From Acidimicrobiales bacterium (GTDB lineage Bacteria > Actinomycetota > Acidimicrobiia > Acidimicrobiales > JADJXE01), in the NCBI GenBank assembly GCA_016716005.1, contig JADJXE010000001.1, positions 3,361,001 to 3,425,000 of the forward strand: 64,000 nt of DNA. Reading direction: 5' to 3'. Numbering within the stretch: position 1 is the first letter of the stretch; every line of letters begins with the position of its first letter. The position numbers were made by a program, and so were the translations under genes. Positions 36,005 to 43,972 of this stretch are shown in pieces. Under the pieces are notes generated by a model. The model was not told where the DNA came from and searched no databases. It saw only the letters and a program-made list of their open reading frames with translations.

Positions 36005-36561
36005 CTGCCCAACCAGACGGGGGCCCGCTCCAGGAGGAAGTGGCTCACGTCGGCGCAGCGGTCGAGCGTGCCGCACAGCAGCTCCTCGCCCTGGTACACG
36101 CGGCCCAGCGACACCTCCATCCGGGCGACGACGCTGAGGCTCCGCTCGGCCGGATCGGTGGGGCTCGGGATCGAGTCGATGGCCGAGACCTCGAGGGGCA
36201 GGTCGGCCCCGCCCACGCCGGCCAGCTCGGTGGCCAGCACCAGCAGGTCGGGGGGGTGGGGGAGCGGCGGCAGGGTCCACGTGAAGTGGAGCGGGAAGGC
36301 GAAGCCCTCGGGCGGCTCGGCGTCGTCGGGGAGGTCGACGACGGCGTCCTCGAAGGCGAGCAGCACCCGGGGGTCGACCTCGAGGGCCAGGTGGAGGTCG
36401 AGCGGGCCCCCGCAGGCCTCCTCGGGGTGCAGGTCGACCTCCCACGCCTGGCGGAGCGAGTACGTCTCGACGAAGTGGCGCTCGTCGTGCACGTGGAACC
36501 CGTGCTCGGCGGCGTGGTCCTTCAGATCGGCGACGAACCCGGCGACGTCGATGGCGGCCAC
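36001..36561 (-). CDS. Hypothetical protein
   Basis: 186-aa soluble protein that I do not recognise. It has an N-terminal helix (DVAGFVADLKDHAAEHGF), a beta-rich middle with several acidic and Pro-rich segments (LHFTWTLPPLPHPPDL), and ends in a strand/helix with one or two cysteines (LLCGTLDRCADVSHF). There is no signal peptide or membrane segment. The GTG at 36561 is chosen for AGGAG 5 nt upstream; the adjacent GTG 36564 is too close to it. Its stop overlaps the stop of the preceding convergent gene in the palindrome CTAG. Confidence 0.6.
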   Translation of the reverse strand: MAAIDVAGFVADLKDHAAEHGFHVHDERHFVETYSLRQAWEVDLHPEEACGGPLDLHLALEVDPRVLLAFEDAVVDLPDDAEPPEGFAFPLHFTWTLPPLPHPPDLLVLATELAGVGGADLPLEVSAIDSIPSPTDPAERSLSVVARMEVSLGRVYQGEELLCGTLDRCADVSHFLLERAPVWLGS

Positions 36562-36667
36562 CACTGCTCCTGGTCGGGCGGACGGACACCTCCAGCCTGC
36601 CACGGCGCGCTCCGGCTGCTCCCGTCGCCGGGCCGGGATCGGGGCCGGGGCGGCGGGGTCGGACCGC

Positions 36668-36673
36668 TACGGT
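36668..36673 (+). promoter_or_regulatory. Leaderless -10 box of the IMPase-Nudix operon
   Basis: TACGGT followed by 8 nt and the GTG start at 36682. Confidence 0.5.
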
Positions 36674-36681
36674 GAGCGGTC

Positions 36682-37428
36682 GTGACCGACGACGACCTGC
36701 TCGCCGCGCTCCACGGGGCCGCCGACGCCGTCGCCGTGGTGCTGGGAGGGCTCGACGACTGGGGGCCGGCCGGCACCCGACCCGGGCAGTACCGCAGCGA
36801 CCTCGTGGCCGACGAGGCCGCCGTGGGCGTGCTGGTCGACGCCGGTCTCGCGGTGATGAGCGAGGAGAGCGGGCACCGTCCGGGCCAGGGGGACGTGGTG
36901 GTGGTGCTCGACCCCGTCGACGGCTCGACCAACGCCAGCCGGGGCGTTCCCTGGTACGCCACCAGCCTCTGTGCCGTCGACGACCACGGCGCCCGCGCCG
37001 CGGTGGTGGTCGACCAGGCGTCGGGGGTGCGGTTCGAGGCGGTGCGGGGGGGCGGCGCCCGGCGCGACGGCCGACCGGTGCAGCCGAGCGGCTGCGACCG
37101 GCTCGCGGACGCCATCGTGGGGCTGTCCGGCCACGCCGCCGTCCACCTGGGCTGGAGGCAGTACCGGGCCCTGGGTGCCGCGGCGCTCGACCTGTGCGCG
37201 GTGGCCTGCGGCGTGCTCGACGCCTACGTCGACTGCAGCCCGGACGCGCACGGTCCGTGGGACTACCTCGGCGGGCTGCTCGTGTGCCGCGAGGCCGGCG
37301 CCGAGATCGTGGACGCCTTCGGCCGCGACCTGGTGGTGGTCGACCACGCCGCCCGTCGGACCCCGGTCGCCGCGGCCACACCCGACCTGCTCGCGGCGGC
37401 GGTGTCGGCCCGCCAGCGGCTCGCGTGA
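36682..37428 (+). CDS. Inositol monophosphatase family protein
   Basis: 248-aa Mg-dependent phosphatase. The three metal motifs are visible: SEESG near 61 (first acidic pair), DPVDGSTN at 77-84 and GPWDYLGGLLVCREAG near 193. Likely substrates are myo-inositol-1-phosphate, histidinol phosphate or a similar sugar phosphate. In actinobacteria inositol feeds mycothiol and phosphatidylinositol. A TACGGT box 8 nt before the GTG indicates a leaderless transcript. The following Nudix gene overlaps it by 4 nt (GTGA). Confidence 0.88.
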   Translation: MTDDDLLAALHGAADAVAVVLGGLDDWGPAGTRPGQYRSDLVADEAAVGVLVDAGLAVMSEESGHRPGQGDVVVVLDPVDGSTNASRGVPWYATSLCAVDDHGARAAVVVDQASGVRFEAVRGGGARRDGRPVQPSGCDRLADAIVGLSGHAAVHLGWRQYRALGAAALDLCAVACGVLDAYVDCSPDAHGPWDYLGGLLVCREAGAEIVDAFGRDLVVVDHAARRTPVAAATPDLLAAAVSARQRLA

Positions 37429-37970
37429 GCGTGCGCACGCCCGGGCGTTCGCCCGCCGGAGGCCCGTCGCGGTGGCTCCACCTCGGCCTGCTGGGGCTGT
37501 ACCGCCGGCTGCCCCGACGGGCCCGGATCGCCGTCGTGCGCCTGCTCGGGCCCAGCTACACGGTGGGGGCCATGTGCATCGTGGAAGGCGACGGGAGCGC
37601 CCTGCTGCTGGTGCGGCACGCCTACCGCGACCGCTGGGGCGTGCCCGGGGGCCTGCTCGGCCGGGGGGAGTCGGCCCAGGCGGCAGCCCGGCGAGAGGTC
37701 CGCGAGGAGGTCGGTGTGGTGGTGGAGCTGCTGGGGGAGCCCGCCGTCGTCGTCGATCCCGGGCCCCGCCGGGTCGACCTGGTCTTCCGCGCCCGCCTGG
37801 CCCCGTCGGTCGACGCCGCTGACGCCGAGCCGCGCTCGCCCGAGATCGTCGAGGTCGGCTGGTTCCCGCCCGAGGCCCTGCCGCCGCTGCAGGCCGAGAC
37901 GGCCGGCGCCCTGGCGGCCCTGGCCCGAGCCCACGCCCAGCCCCTCCCGCCCTCGTGGCCGGGTCGGTAG
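37425..37970 (+). CDS. NUDIX hydrolase
   Basis: 181-aa protein that hydrolyses a nucleoside diphosphate linked to some other group. The Nudix box reads GGLLGRGESAQAAARREVREEVGV (residues of about 69-92), with all catalytic glutamates. The N-terminal ~40 residues are Arg-rich. The GTG start overlaps the IMPase stop (GTGA); GTG 37431 is an alternative. The substrate is not predictable. It is translationally coupled with the IMPase and probably with the DUF523 gene. Confidence 0.88.
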   Translation: MSVRTPGRSPAGGPSRWLHLGLLGLYRRLPRRARIAVVRLLGPSYTVGAMCIVEGDGSALLLVRHAYRDRWGVPGGLLGRGESAQAAARREVREEVGVVVELLGEPAVVVDPGPRRVDLVFRARLAPSVDAADAEPRSPEIVEVGWFPPEALPPLQAETAGALAALARAHAQPLPPSWPGR

Positions 37971-37981
37971 CACCGAGCGAC

Positions 37982-38500
37982 GTGGCCGTCGACCCGGCGC
38001 CCCAGCCGCTCCCCGCCCTGTTGGTGTCGGCCTGCCTGCTCGGCGTGCGCTGCAACCACCGCGGCGAGGCCAACCCCTCGGACCCGGTTGCCGGCCTGGC
38101 GTCGCGCTACCGCCTGGTGCCCGTGTGCCCAGAGACGGCCGGCGGGCTGGCGACGCCCCGCGATCCGGCCGAGCTGGCGGCCGACGGGCGGGTCCGCACC
38201 CTCGACGGCACGGACGTGACCGGGGCCTACGAGCGTGGCGCCGGCCACGCCGTGGCGCTGGGCCGAGCGGTGGGTGCCCGCGCCGCGGTGCTCAAGGCCC
38301 GGTCGCCGTCGTGCGGGTGCCACGAGGTCTACGACGGCACCTTCTCCCGGCGGCTCGTGCCCGGCCTGGGCGTCACGGCTCGGGCCCTGGTCGACGCCGG
38401 TGTGGCGGTGTGCGCCGAGGACGACGTGGCCGCCGGGCTCGACCCCGGGGGTGGTGCGCCTGCACCACGCGCGCAGGACGAAGGTCCCGCTGACTGCTGA
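37982..38500 (+). CDS. DUF523 family protein
   Basis: 172 aa. The DUF523 pattern is clear: LVSACLLGVRCNHRGEAN near residue 15, VPVCPETAGGLATPRDPAE near 45, and KARSPSCGCHEVYDGTFSR near 108. The conserved cysteines suggest a metal or thiol role, but the function is unknown. The frame is open from GTG 37955, which would overlap the Nudix gene by 16 nt; GTG 37982 avoids the overlap and has a TAGCAC-like box 8 nt upstream. The two cannot be separated with certainty. Confidence 0.82.
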   Translation: MAVDPAPQPLPALLVSACLLGVRCNHRGEANPSDPVAGLASRYRLVPVCPETAGGLATPRDPAELAADGRVRTLDGTDVTGAYERGAGHAVALGRAVGARAAVLKARSPSCGCHEVYDGTFSRRLVPGLGVTARALVDAGVAVCAEDDVAAGLDPGGGAPAPRAQDEGPADC

Positions 38501-38533
38501 CCGTCTGCCCTGGGGCGCCGGACGTCGCGCCGG

Positions 38534-38539
38534 TACGGT
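38534..38539 (+). promoter_or_regulatory. Candidate -10 box of the sulfur-relay operon
   Basis: TACGGT 49 nt before the DsrE2-like start, with AGGAGG just before that start. The leader is long enough for ordinary initiation. Confidence 0.35.
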
Positions 38540-38588
38540 GGGGGGTATCCGGGCTCCCGCCCGGCCACGACAGGCGAGGAGGTCCGTG

Positions 38589-39002
38589 GTGGCCGAGAAG
38601 ATGTCCTTCATCGTGTTCTCCGGCAGCGCCGACAAGCTGCAGGCGGCGGCCACCATGGTCTCCGGGGCGGCCGCAATGGGGGTCGAGACGCACCTGTTCC
38701 TCACCTTCTGGGGCCTCAACGCCTTCCGGAAGGACATGGTCGGCCAGCCCCTGCCCATGAGCTCGGAGGCCGGCGACATGGCCGAGATGATGGGCAAGCT
38801 CATGATGGAGAAGGGCGTGCCGCCCTGGAGCAGCGTGCTCGCCGACGCCATCGACATCGGTGACGTGCACGTGCACGCCTGCGCCATGACCATGGATCTC
38901 ATGGACATGCCCAAGGAGGCCCTCGTCGACGTGGTCGAGGACGTCATCGGCGTCGGCCGGTTCATCGAGCTGTCCGCCGGCGGCTCGGTCGTCTTCATCT
39001 GA
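38589..39002 (+). CDS. DsrE/DsrF/DrsH-like (DsrE2) protein
   Basis: 137-aa protein of the DsrE2 type: KMSFIVFSGSADKLQAAATM near the start, then GVETHLFLTFWGLNAFRK and an internal Met-rich helix (MAEMMGKLMMEKG). A cysteine in HVHACAMTMDLM (near residue 97) may carry persulfide. DsrE2 proteins relay sulfur with TusA and rhodanese partners during sulfur oxidation. AGGAGG precedes the start. Here it is directly followed by a TusA-like gene (17 bp) and an SQR-like gene, forming a compact sulfur operon. Confidence 0.88.
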   Translation: MAEKMSFIVFSGSADKLQAAATMVSGAAAMGVETHLFLTFWGLNAFRKDMVGQPLPMSSEAGDMAEMMGKLMMEKGVPPWSSVLADAIDIGDVHVHACAMTMDLMDMPKEALVDVVEDVIGVGRFIELSAGGSVVFI

Positions 39003-39019
39003 GCGAAGGAGCGCCGCAC

Positions 39020-39256
39020 ATGCCCACCGCCGCCACCAAGGAGATCGACGCCCGCGGCTCGTTCTGCCCGGGCCCCCTGATGGAGCTGATCCGTGCCATC
39101 CGCGACGCCGACGTGGGTGACACCATCGCCATCCTCTCCAAGGACCCCGGCTCCCGCACCGACATCCCGGCGTGGGTGGCCAAGGCCAAGCACGAGATGG
39201 TCGAGATCAGCGACGAGGACGGCTACAGCCGGTACGTCGTGAAGAAGGCCCGCTAG
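39020..39256 (+). CDS. TusA-family sulfurtransferase
   Basis: 78-aa sulfur-carrier protein. The active motif is SFCPGPLMEL (Cys16, CPxP), followed by the TusA beta-alpha fold (DTIAILSKDPGS, then DIPAWVAKAKHEMVEI). It accepts sulfane sulfur as a persulfide on the cysteine and hands it on. The ATG has AAGGAG 8 nt upstream. It lies between DsrE2-like and SQR-like genes, 2 bp before the latter, so a role in sulfide or sulfur oxidation is more likely than tRNA thiolation. Confidence 0.92.
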   Translation: MPTAATKEIDARGSFCPGPLMELIRAIRDADVGDTIAILSKDPGSRTDIPAWVAKAKHEMVEISDEDGYSRYVVKKAR

Positions 39257-39258
39257 CC

Positions 39259-40404
39259 GTGCCCGCCGAGATCCTCGTCCTCGGGGGCGGGGTCGGCGGT
39301 TCGCGGACGGCCAACCTGCTGGCGCGCCAGCTCCCGGCGGGCTCGGCTCGGGTGAGGGTGGTCGACGCCACGGGCCTGCACGTCTACCAGCCCGGCTTCC
39401 TCTACCTTGCCTTCGGTCAGGCGAACGGTGGCTGGCTCGCCCGCGACCTCCGCTCGCTGCTGCGTCGCGACGTCGGTCTCATCGTCGACCGGGCCCGGCG
39501 CATCGACACCGACGCCAAGGTCGTCCACCTCGAGCAGGAGGGGCCGGTCGGCTACGACCACCTCGTGATCGCGACGGGCTCCCACCTCGACCACGCCTCG
39601 GTGCCCGGTCTGACCCAGGGCGCGCACGGGTTCTACTCGCTGAAGGACGCCGAGCGGCTCCGGGAGGAGCTGCGCGCGTTCCAGGGAGGCACGGTCATCG
39701 TCGGCATCGCGGGGATGCCCTACAAGTGCCCACCGGCGCCGGTCGAGTTCGTGCTGCTCCTCGAGGAGTACCTCCGCAAGCGGGGGGTCCGCGACCGCAC
39801 CACGATCAAGTTCCTGTCGCCGCTCAACCGGGTGTTCACGATCGAGTCGGCCTCGCAGATGGTGGCCCCCATCTTCGAGCAGAAGGGGATCGAGCTCCAC
39901 ACCTTCGTGAACATCGAGTCGGTCGACCCCGACAAGCGCCAGGTGCTCTCGTTGGAGGGGGAGACGTTCGACTACGACCTCGCCGTCCTGGTCCCGCCCC
40001 ACAGGGGTGCCGACGTCATCACCGCCTCCGGTCTCGGTGACCGCGGCGGCTGGCTGCCCACCGACCGCCACAGCCTGCGGGTGGAGGGCGTCGACGACGT
40101 GTACGCCATCGGCGACTGCACCGACCTGCCCATCTCGAAGAGCGGGTCGACGGCCCACTACGAGGCGCACCCGATCGTCGAGCAGATCGTCGCCGCCGTC
40201 GAGGGACGAGCGCCGGAGCCGAAGAAGGCCCGCTACGAGGGCCAGGTGATGTGCTTCTTCGAGATGGGTGACAGGAAGGCGACGATCATCCGCTTCGACT
40301 ACGACCACCCGCCGGGCCCCCCCAAGCCCTCGGTGGTCTGGCACCTGGCCAAGTGGGGCTTCAACCGGGCCTACTGGTACTTCGTGCCACGCGGCATCTT
40401 CTGA
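39259..40404 (+). CDS. Sulfide:quinone oxidoreductase-like flavoprotein
   Basis: 381-aa FAD/NAD(P)-type disulfide oxidoreductase. The GGGVGG FAD loop is at residues 7-12, YDHLVIATGSHLDH near 99, a second nucleotide loop near 140, and the FAD-closing VYAIGDCTDLPISKSGS near 282. GMPYKCPPAP (near residue 153) contains a Cys where SQRs have a redox-active one. The C-terminal hydrophobic/aromatic stretch (WHLAKWGFNRAYWYFV) resembles the SQR membrane anchor. It likely oxidises sulfide to a persulfide carried by the two upstream proteins. The GTG start lies 2 bp after the TusA-like stop. Confidence 0.85.
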   Translation: MPAEILVLGGGVGGSRTANLLARQLPAGSARVRVVDATGLHVYQPGFLYLAFGQANGGWLARDLRSLLRRDVGLIVDRARRIDTDAKVVHLEQEGPVGYDHLVIATGSHLDHASVPGLTQGAHGFYSLKDAERLREELRAFQGGTVIVGIAGMPYKCPPAPVEFVLLLEEYLRKRGVRDRTTIKFLSPLNRVFTIESASQMVAPIFEQKGIELHTFVNIESVDPDKRQVLSLEGETFDYDLAVLVPPHRGADVITASGLGDRGGWLPTDRHSLRVEGVDDVYAIGDCTDLPISKSGSTAHYEAHPIVEQIVAAVEGRAPEPKKARYEGQVMCFFEMGDRKATIIRFDYDHPPGPPKPSVVWHLAKWGFNRAYWYFVPRGIF

Positions 40405-40417
40405 TCCGCCGACCGAC

Positions 40418-40433
40418 GCAGGGCCGCCCCTGC
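40418..40433 (+). terminator. Hairpin after the sulfur operon
   Basis: GCAGGG-CCGC-CCCTGC, a perfect 6-bp stem 13 bp after the SQR-like stop and before tRNA-Val. No T-run follows. Confidence 0.4.
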
Positions 40434-40469
40434 GGCCGGCGCCGCTGCGGGGCGTAACCTGGCCGCCTC

Positions 40470-40542
40470 GGGCGCTTGGCGCAGCTGGCAGCGCACCTGG
40501 CTTACAACCAGGCGGTCACAGGTTCGAGTCCTGTAGCGCCCA
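40470..40542 (+). tRNA. tRNA-Val(TAC)
   Basis: The acceptor GGGCGCT pairs with AGCGCCC, the D arm is GCGC/GCGC, the anticodon arm CCTGG-CTTACAA-CCAGG gives TAC, and the T arm is ACAGG-TTCGAGT-CCTGT. The discriminator is A; the CCA is not encoded (ACCG follows). Confidence 0.95.
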
Positions 40543-40549
40543 CCGGCCG

Positions 40550-41197
40550 TCATCCGGGGAAGAGGATCTCGCCGCCGACCGGCGTGAACCCCCCGGCCCG
40601 CAGCACCGCCCGCAGCGACGGCACGTTGCCCGGCGCGACCTGGACGAACACCGCCTCGCCGGCGGGAGCCAGGTCGAGCCCGGCCGACGCCAGCTGCCGG
40701 CCGAGGCCCCGGCCCCGAGCGGCCGGCCGCACCTCGAAGGCCACCTCCCGGCGGCCGGCCAGTCCCCGGCCGAGGATCACCAGGCCGGCGCCGTCGGTGG
40801 TCTCGAAGCAGCGCAGATCGGTGCGGTAGCGGCGCGCCCGCTGCACCCGCGGGTGATCGTCGTCGGGCTCGACGGGCACCAGGGGCAGGGGCGAGCGGCG
40901 CCCGCGTCCGTGACCGACCAGCACCACGTCGAGGTTGTCGGGCCGGCGGCCCAGCCGGTCGCCCAGGTCGCGGACGAACGCCGGGCCGAGAGGCGCGGCG
41001 TAGTCGCCCGTCGGCAGCCGGGCGTGGACCCACGCCGGGTCGACGTCGGCGGCCACCACGTGGTGGGCCGCGAACGCCAGGATGCCGGCCACGGGGCCGG
41101 GTGGCTGGGGCACGACCTCCACCCTGCCGTCCGGGGCCGGCGGGCTCCCTGCCGCCACCGCGGCCAGGAGCTCGGCGACGCGGTCCGTGGCGGGCAC
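40550..41197 (-). CDS. GNAT family N-acetyltransferase
   Basis: 215-aa protein. The C-terminal half has a GNAT acetyl-CoA motif (EVAFEVRPAARGRGLGRQLA near 150) followed by VFVQVAPGNVPSLRAVLRAGGFTPVGG, the typical final strands. The N-terminal half (GILAFAAHHVVAADV, then DPAWVHARL) is less conserved and may bind the acceptor. The acceptor is unknown. The GTG at 41197 is chosen because TACGGT lies 8 nt upstream on the same strand; the longer frame to 41500 is rejected. The 3' end lies 7 bp from tRNA-Val. Confidence 0.78.
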   Translation of the reverse strand: MPATDRVAELLAAVAAGSPPAPDGRVEVVPQPPGPVAGILAFAAHHVVAADVDPAWVHARLPTGDYAAPLGPAFVRDLGDRLGRRPDNLDVVLVGHGRGRRSPLPLVPVEPDDDHPRVQRARRYRTDLRCFETTDGAGLVILGRGLAGRREVAFEVRPAARGRGLGRQLASAGLDLAPAGEAVFVQVAPGNVPSLRAVLRAGGFTPVGGEILFPG

Positions 41198-41205
41198 GGC
41201 CGGCG

Positions 41206-41211
41206 ACCGTA
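41206..41211 (-). promoter_or_regulatory. Leaderless -10 box of the GNAT gene
   Basis: TACGGT on the minus strand followed by 8 nt and the GTG at 41197. Confidence 0.5.
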
Positions 41212-41240
41212 GCCGGACCGGACCGCACCCGAATCCCTCC

Positions 41241-41270
41241 TTGTTGTGTCGCGTTTCCCGCCGGTACGGT
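41241..41270 (+). promoter_or_regulatory. Sigma-70-type promoter of the ABC operon
   Basis: TTGTTG (41241-41246) and TACGGT (41265-41270) are separated by 18 nt, one of the few places in the window with a recognisable -35. The leader of about 45 nt contains GAGGAGG before the ATG at 41322. Confidence 0.55.
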
Positions 41271-41321
41271 GCGGCGGACGGAGCGGCCGACGCGTCCGTC
41301 GGTACCCGACGAGGAGGACGG

Positions 41322-42206
41322 ATGCGCGCCTCGGGCATCGCATGGAAGCTGGCCGGGCTGACCCTCGCCGTGGCCCTGGTGGCGGCGGCCTGCGGCGGTG
41401 ACGACGACGACGCCGGCAGCGCCACCACCGACGCCGCCGCGGCGTCGTGCGACAAGGCCGACCTCACCCTGGTGGAGGACGGCACGCTGACCATCGGCAC
41501 CGACAGCCCGGCCTTCCCGCCGTGGTTCGAGGACGACGACCCGGCGAACGGGCAGGGCTTCGAGAGCGCCGTGGCCTACGCCGTCGCCGACGAGCTGGGC
41601 TTCACCGCCGACGAGGTCACCTGGACGGTGGTGCCGTTCAACAACGCCTTCGCCCCCGGCGAGAAGGACTTCGACTTCGACATCAACCAGGTGTCGATCA
41701 CCGACGAGCGGGCCGAGGCGGTCGACTTCAGCGACGGCTACTACGACGTGAACCAGGCCATCGTCGGCTTCTCCGACTCGCCGGCGGCGTCGGCCACGTC
41801 GATCGAGGATCTGCAGGCCCTCAAGCTCGGCGCCCAGGTGGGCACCACCAGCCTCGACTTCATCAACGAGGTGATCCAGCCCGAGCAGGAGCCGTTCGTG
41901 TACAACGACAACAACGCGGCCAAGGCGGCGCTGGACGCCCAGCAGATCGATGCCGTCGTGCTCGACCTGCCGACCGCCTTCTACGTGAGCGCCGTGGAGA
42001 TCGAGGGCACCGAGGTGATCGGCCAGTTCCCGCCGGCCGGCGACGCCCCGGAGCAGTTCGGCATGGTCTTCGAGAAGGGCAACCCCCTGCGCGACTGCGT
42101 GAACCAGGCCCTGGCCAGCCTCGAGGCCAGCGGCGACCTCGCCGCCATCCAGCAGGAGTGGCTGTCCGACGTGGTCGAGGCGCCCGTCATCCCCATCGAC
42201 AACTAG
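41322..42206 (+). CDS. ABC transporter substrate-binding lipoprotein, polar amino acid type
   Basis: 294-aa exported lipoprotein. The signal peptide ends in the lipobox VAAAC (Cys24), followed by an Asp/Ala-rich linker. The SBP_bac_3 fold is visible: LTIGTDSPAFPPWFE near 57, GFESAVAYAVADELG, FDINQVSITDERAEAVDFSDGY near 125, and LGAQVGTTSLDFI near 168. It binds a small polar substrate outside the membrane and delivers it to the permease encoded next. GAGGAGG precedes the ATG, and a -35/-10 promoter lies 50-80 bp upstream. The ligand is not predictable. Confidence 0.93.
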   Translation: MRASGIAWKLAGLTLAVALVAAACGGDDDDAGSATTDAAAASCDKADLTLVEDGTLTIGTDSPAFPPWFEDDDPANGQGFESAVAYAVADELGFTADEVTWTVVPFNNAFAPGEKDFDFDINQVSITDERAEAVDFSDGYYDVNQAIVGFSDSPAASATSIEDLQALKLGAQVGTTSLDFINEVIQPEQEPFVYNDNNAAKAALDAQQIDAVVLDLPTAFYVSAVEIEGTEVIGQFPPAGDAPEQFGMVFEKGNPLRDCVNQALASLEASGDLAAIQQEWLSDVVEAPVIPIDN

Positions 42207-42218
42207 CGTCTGCCCCTC

Positions 42219-43130
42219 GTGGCACCCGAGGGAGCAGGCCCGGTCGGCCCGGTCGGCCCGGTCGTCCCGGTCGTGGCTCCCGCAGGCCCGGCCGAGCGGC
42301 GGGGCCCGACCCGTCGCCAGCTCCTGGAGCGCCGGCGCAAGCGGCGCAGCGGCCTGATCGCCGCGGTCAGCACGGTGGTGCTGTTCACCGTGCTGACCGC
42401 GGTGATCGTCACCTCGGACGGCTGGCCCGAGGTGCGCGCCAGCTTCTTCTCGTGGGACAGCTTCACGGCCTCGTTCCCGGAGATCCTCCGGGCGTTCAAG
42501 CTGAACGTGCAGATCTTCGTGGTGGCCGAGGTCTGCATCCTGGTGTTCGCCATGCTGCTGGCCGTGGCCCGCAGCTCGCGGTCGCCGGTGCTGTTCCCCG
42601 TGCGGGTGCTCGCCACGGTCTACGTCGACCTGTTCCGTGGCGTCCCGATCCTGCTGGTGCTGTTCCTGCTCGGTTTCGGCGTGCCGGCCCTGCGCCTCGA
42701 CGGCGTGCCCTCCAGCCCGGTGTTCTGGGCGACGACGTCGCTGGTGCTCGCCTACTCCGCCTACGTGTCGGAGGTGTACCGGGCCGGCATCGAGTCGGTG
42801 CACGAGAGCCAGCGGGCCGCGGCGCGCTCCCTCGGGCTGTCGAACGTGCAGGCGCTGCGGTTCGTGGTGCTGCCGCAGGCCGTCCGCCGCGTGATCCCAC
42901 CCCTGCTGAACGACTTCATCAGCCTGCAGAAGGACACCGCCCTGGTCGGGGTGATCGGCCCCATCGAGGCGGCCCGCGAGGCCCAGATCTACGCGTCGCG
43001 GACCTTCAACTTCACGAGCTACGTGGCCGCGGCCGCGATCTTCCTGGCCATCACCATCCCCCTCACCCGCATGACCGACTGGCTCATCGGCCGCCAGCGG
43101 GAGCGCACCGGCGGGACGCGCGTGGCATGA
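42219..43130 (+). CDS. ABC transporter permease, His/Glu/Gln/Arg/opine type
   Basis: 303-aa membrane protein with a cytoplasmic N-terminus (three short GPV repeats then an Arg-rich stretch), five to six hydrophobic segments and the EAA loop (EVYRAGIESVHESQRAAARSLG near 185) that contacts the ATPase. DLFRGVPILLVLFLLGFG near 137 is the HEQRo signature. The GTG start lies 12 bp after the substrate-binding gene, and the gene overlaps the ATPase gene by 4 nt (ATGA). Confidence 0.92.
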   Translation: MAPEGAGPVGPVGPVVPVVAPAGPAERRGPTRRQLLERRRKRRSGLIAAVSTVVLFTVLTAVIVTSDGWPEVRASFFSWDSFTASFPEILRAFKLNVQIFVVAEVCILVFAMLLAVARSSRSPVLFPVRVLATVYVDLFRGVPILLVLFLLGFGVPALRLDGVPSSPVFWATTSLVLAYSAYVSEVYRAGIESVHESQRAAARSLGLSNVQALRFVVLPQAVRRVIPPLLNDFISLQKDTALVGVIGPIEAAREAQIYASRTFNFTSYVAAAAIFLAITIPLTRMTDWLIGRQRERTGGTRVA

Positions 43131-43876
43131 GCGGGACCAAGCTCGTCATCGACCGGGTGTGGAAGGCCTTCGGCTCGCACACCGTCCTGGCCGACGTCAG
43201 CCTGGACGTGGGCGACCACGAGGTGATTTGCCTGATCGGCGCCTCCGGCTCGGGGAAGTCGACCCTGCTGCGGTGCGTGAACCTCCTGGAGCCGATCGAC
43301 GACGGGCGGATCCTGCTCGACGGCGAGGAGATCAGCGACCCGCAGCTGCGAGCCGACCGGATCCGCCGCCGCATCGGCATGGTGTTCCAGTCGTTCAACC
43401 TGTTCCCGCACCTCTCGGTGGTGGACAACGTGGTGCTCGCCCCCCGGAAGGTGCTGGGCGTGCCCCGGGCGAGAGCGCGGGCCGAGGCCGAGGTCCTGCT
43501 CGAGCGCTTCGGCCTGGCGGCCAAGCGCGACGAGTTCCCCGACCGCCTCTCGGGGGGTCAGCAGCAGCGGGTGGCCATCGTCCGGGCCCTGGCCATGGGT
43601 CCGGAGCTGCTCCTCCTCGACGAGGTCACTTCGGCCCTCGACCCCGAGCTGGTCGGCGAGGTGCTGGTAGTGATCCGTGAGCTGAAGGACGCCGGGATGA
43701 CGATGGTGCTCGCCACCCACGAGATGGGCTTCGCCCGCGAGATCGCCGACCGCGTGTGCTTCCTCGACGGCGGTCGCATCGTGGAGCAGGGCCCCCCGGT
43801 CCAGCTCTTCGAGGCGCCCGCCGAGGAGCGGACCCGGCGGTTCCTCCAGCGCATCACCGACTCCGGCCGTCTCTGA
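43127..43876 (+). CDS. ABC transporter ATP-binding protein, polar amino acid type
   Basis: 249-aa ATPase powering the importer. Walker A GASGSGKST is near residues 38-46, the Q loop VFQSFNLFPH near 88, the signature LSGGQQQR near 143, Walker B LLLLDEVTSALDPE near 161 and the H loop ATHEMGF near 198. The form is of the GlnQ/HisP type. It overlaps the permease stop (ATGA). The SBP-permease-ATPase order is complete, so this is a whole importer operon. Confidence 0.95.
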   Translation: MSGTKLVIDRVWKAFGSHTVLADVSLDVGDHEVICLIGASGSGKSTLLRCVNLLEPIDDGRILLDGEEISDPQLRADRIRRRIGMVFQSFNLFPHLSVVDNVVLAPRKVLGVPRARARAEAEVLLERFGLAAKRDEFPDRLSGGQQQRVAIVRALAMGPELLLLDEVTSALDPELVGEVLVVIRELKDAGMTMVLATHEMGFAREIADRVCFLDGGRIVEQGPPVQLFEAPAEERTRRFLQRITDSGRL

Positions 43877-43957
43877 CGGGCCGCGGCGTCCAGCGCGCCG
43901 CCGGCGGGTGGGCGCAGCGTCCAATGGGCGCGACCGCGCCCTGGCCGGGATCCTCCG

Positions 43958-43963
43958 TACACT
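43958..43963 (+). promoter_or_regulatory. Leaderless -10 box of the MFS gene at 43973
   Basis: TACACT followed by 9 nt and GTG. Confidence 0.45.
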
Positions 43964-43972
43964 CGCTGCCCG

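Noticed and set aside
36672..37970. Fusion of IMPase and Nudix in one frame
   Set aside because: The first two thirds are an Arg-rich shadow of the IMPase; the Nudix part is a separate gene with a GTGA overlap.
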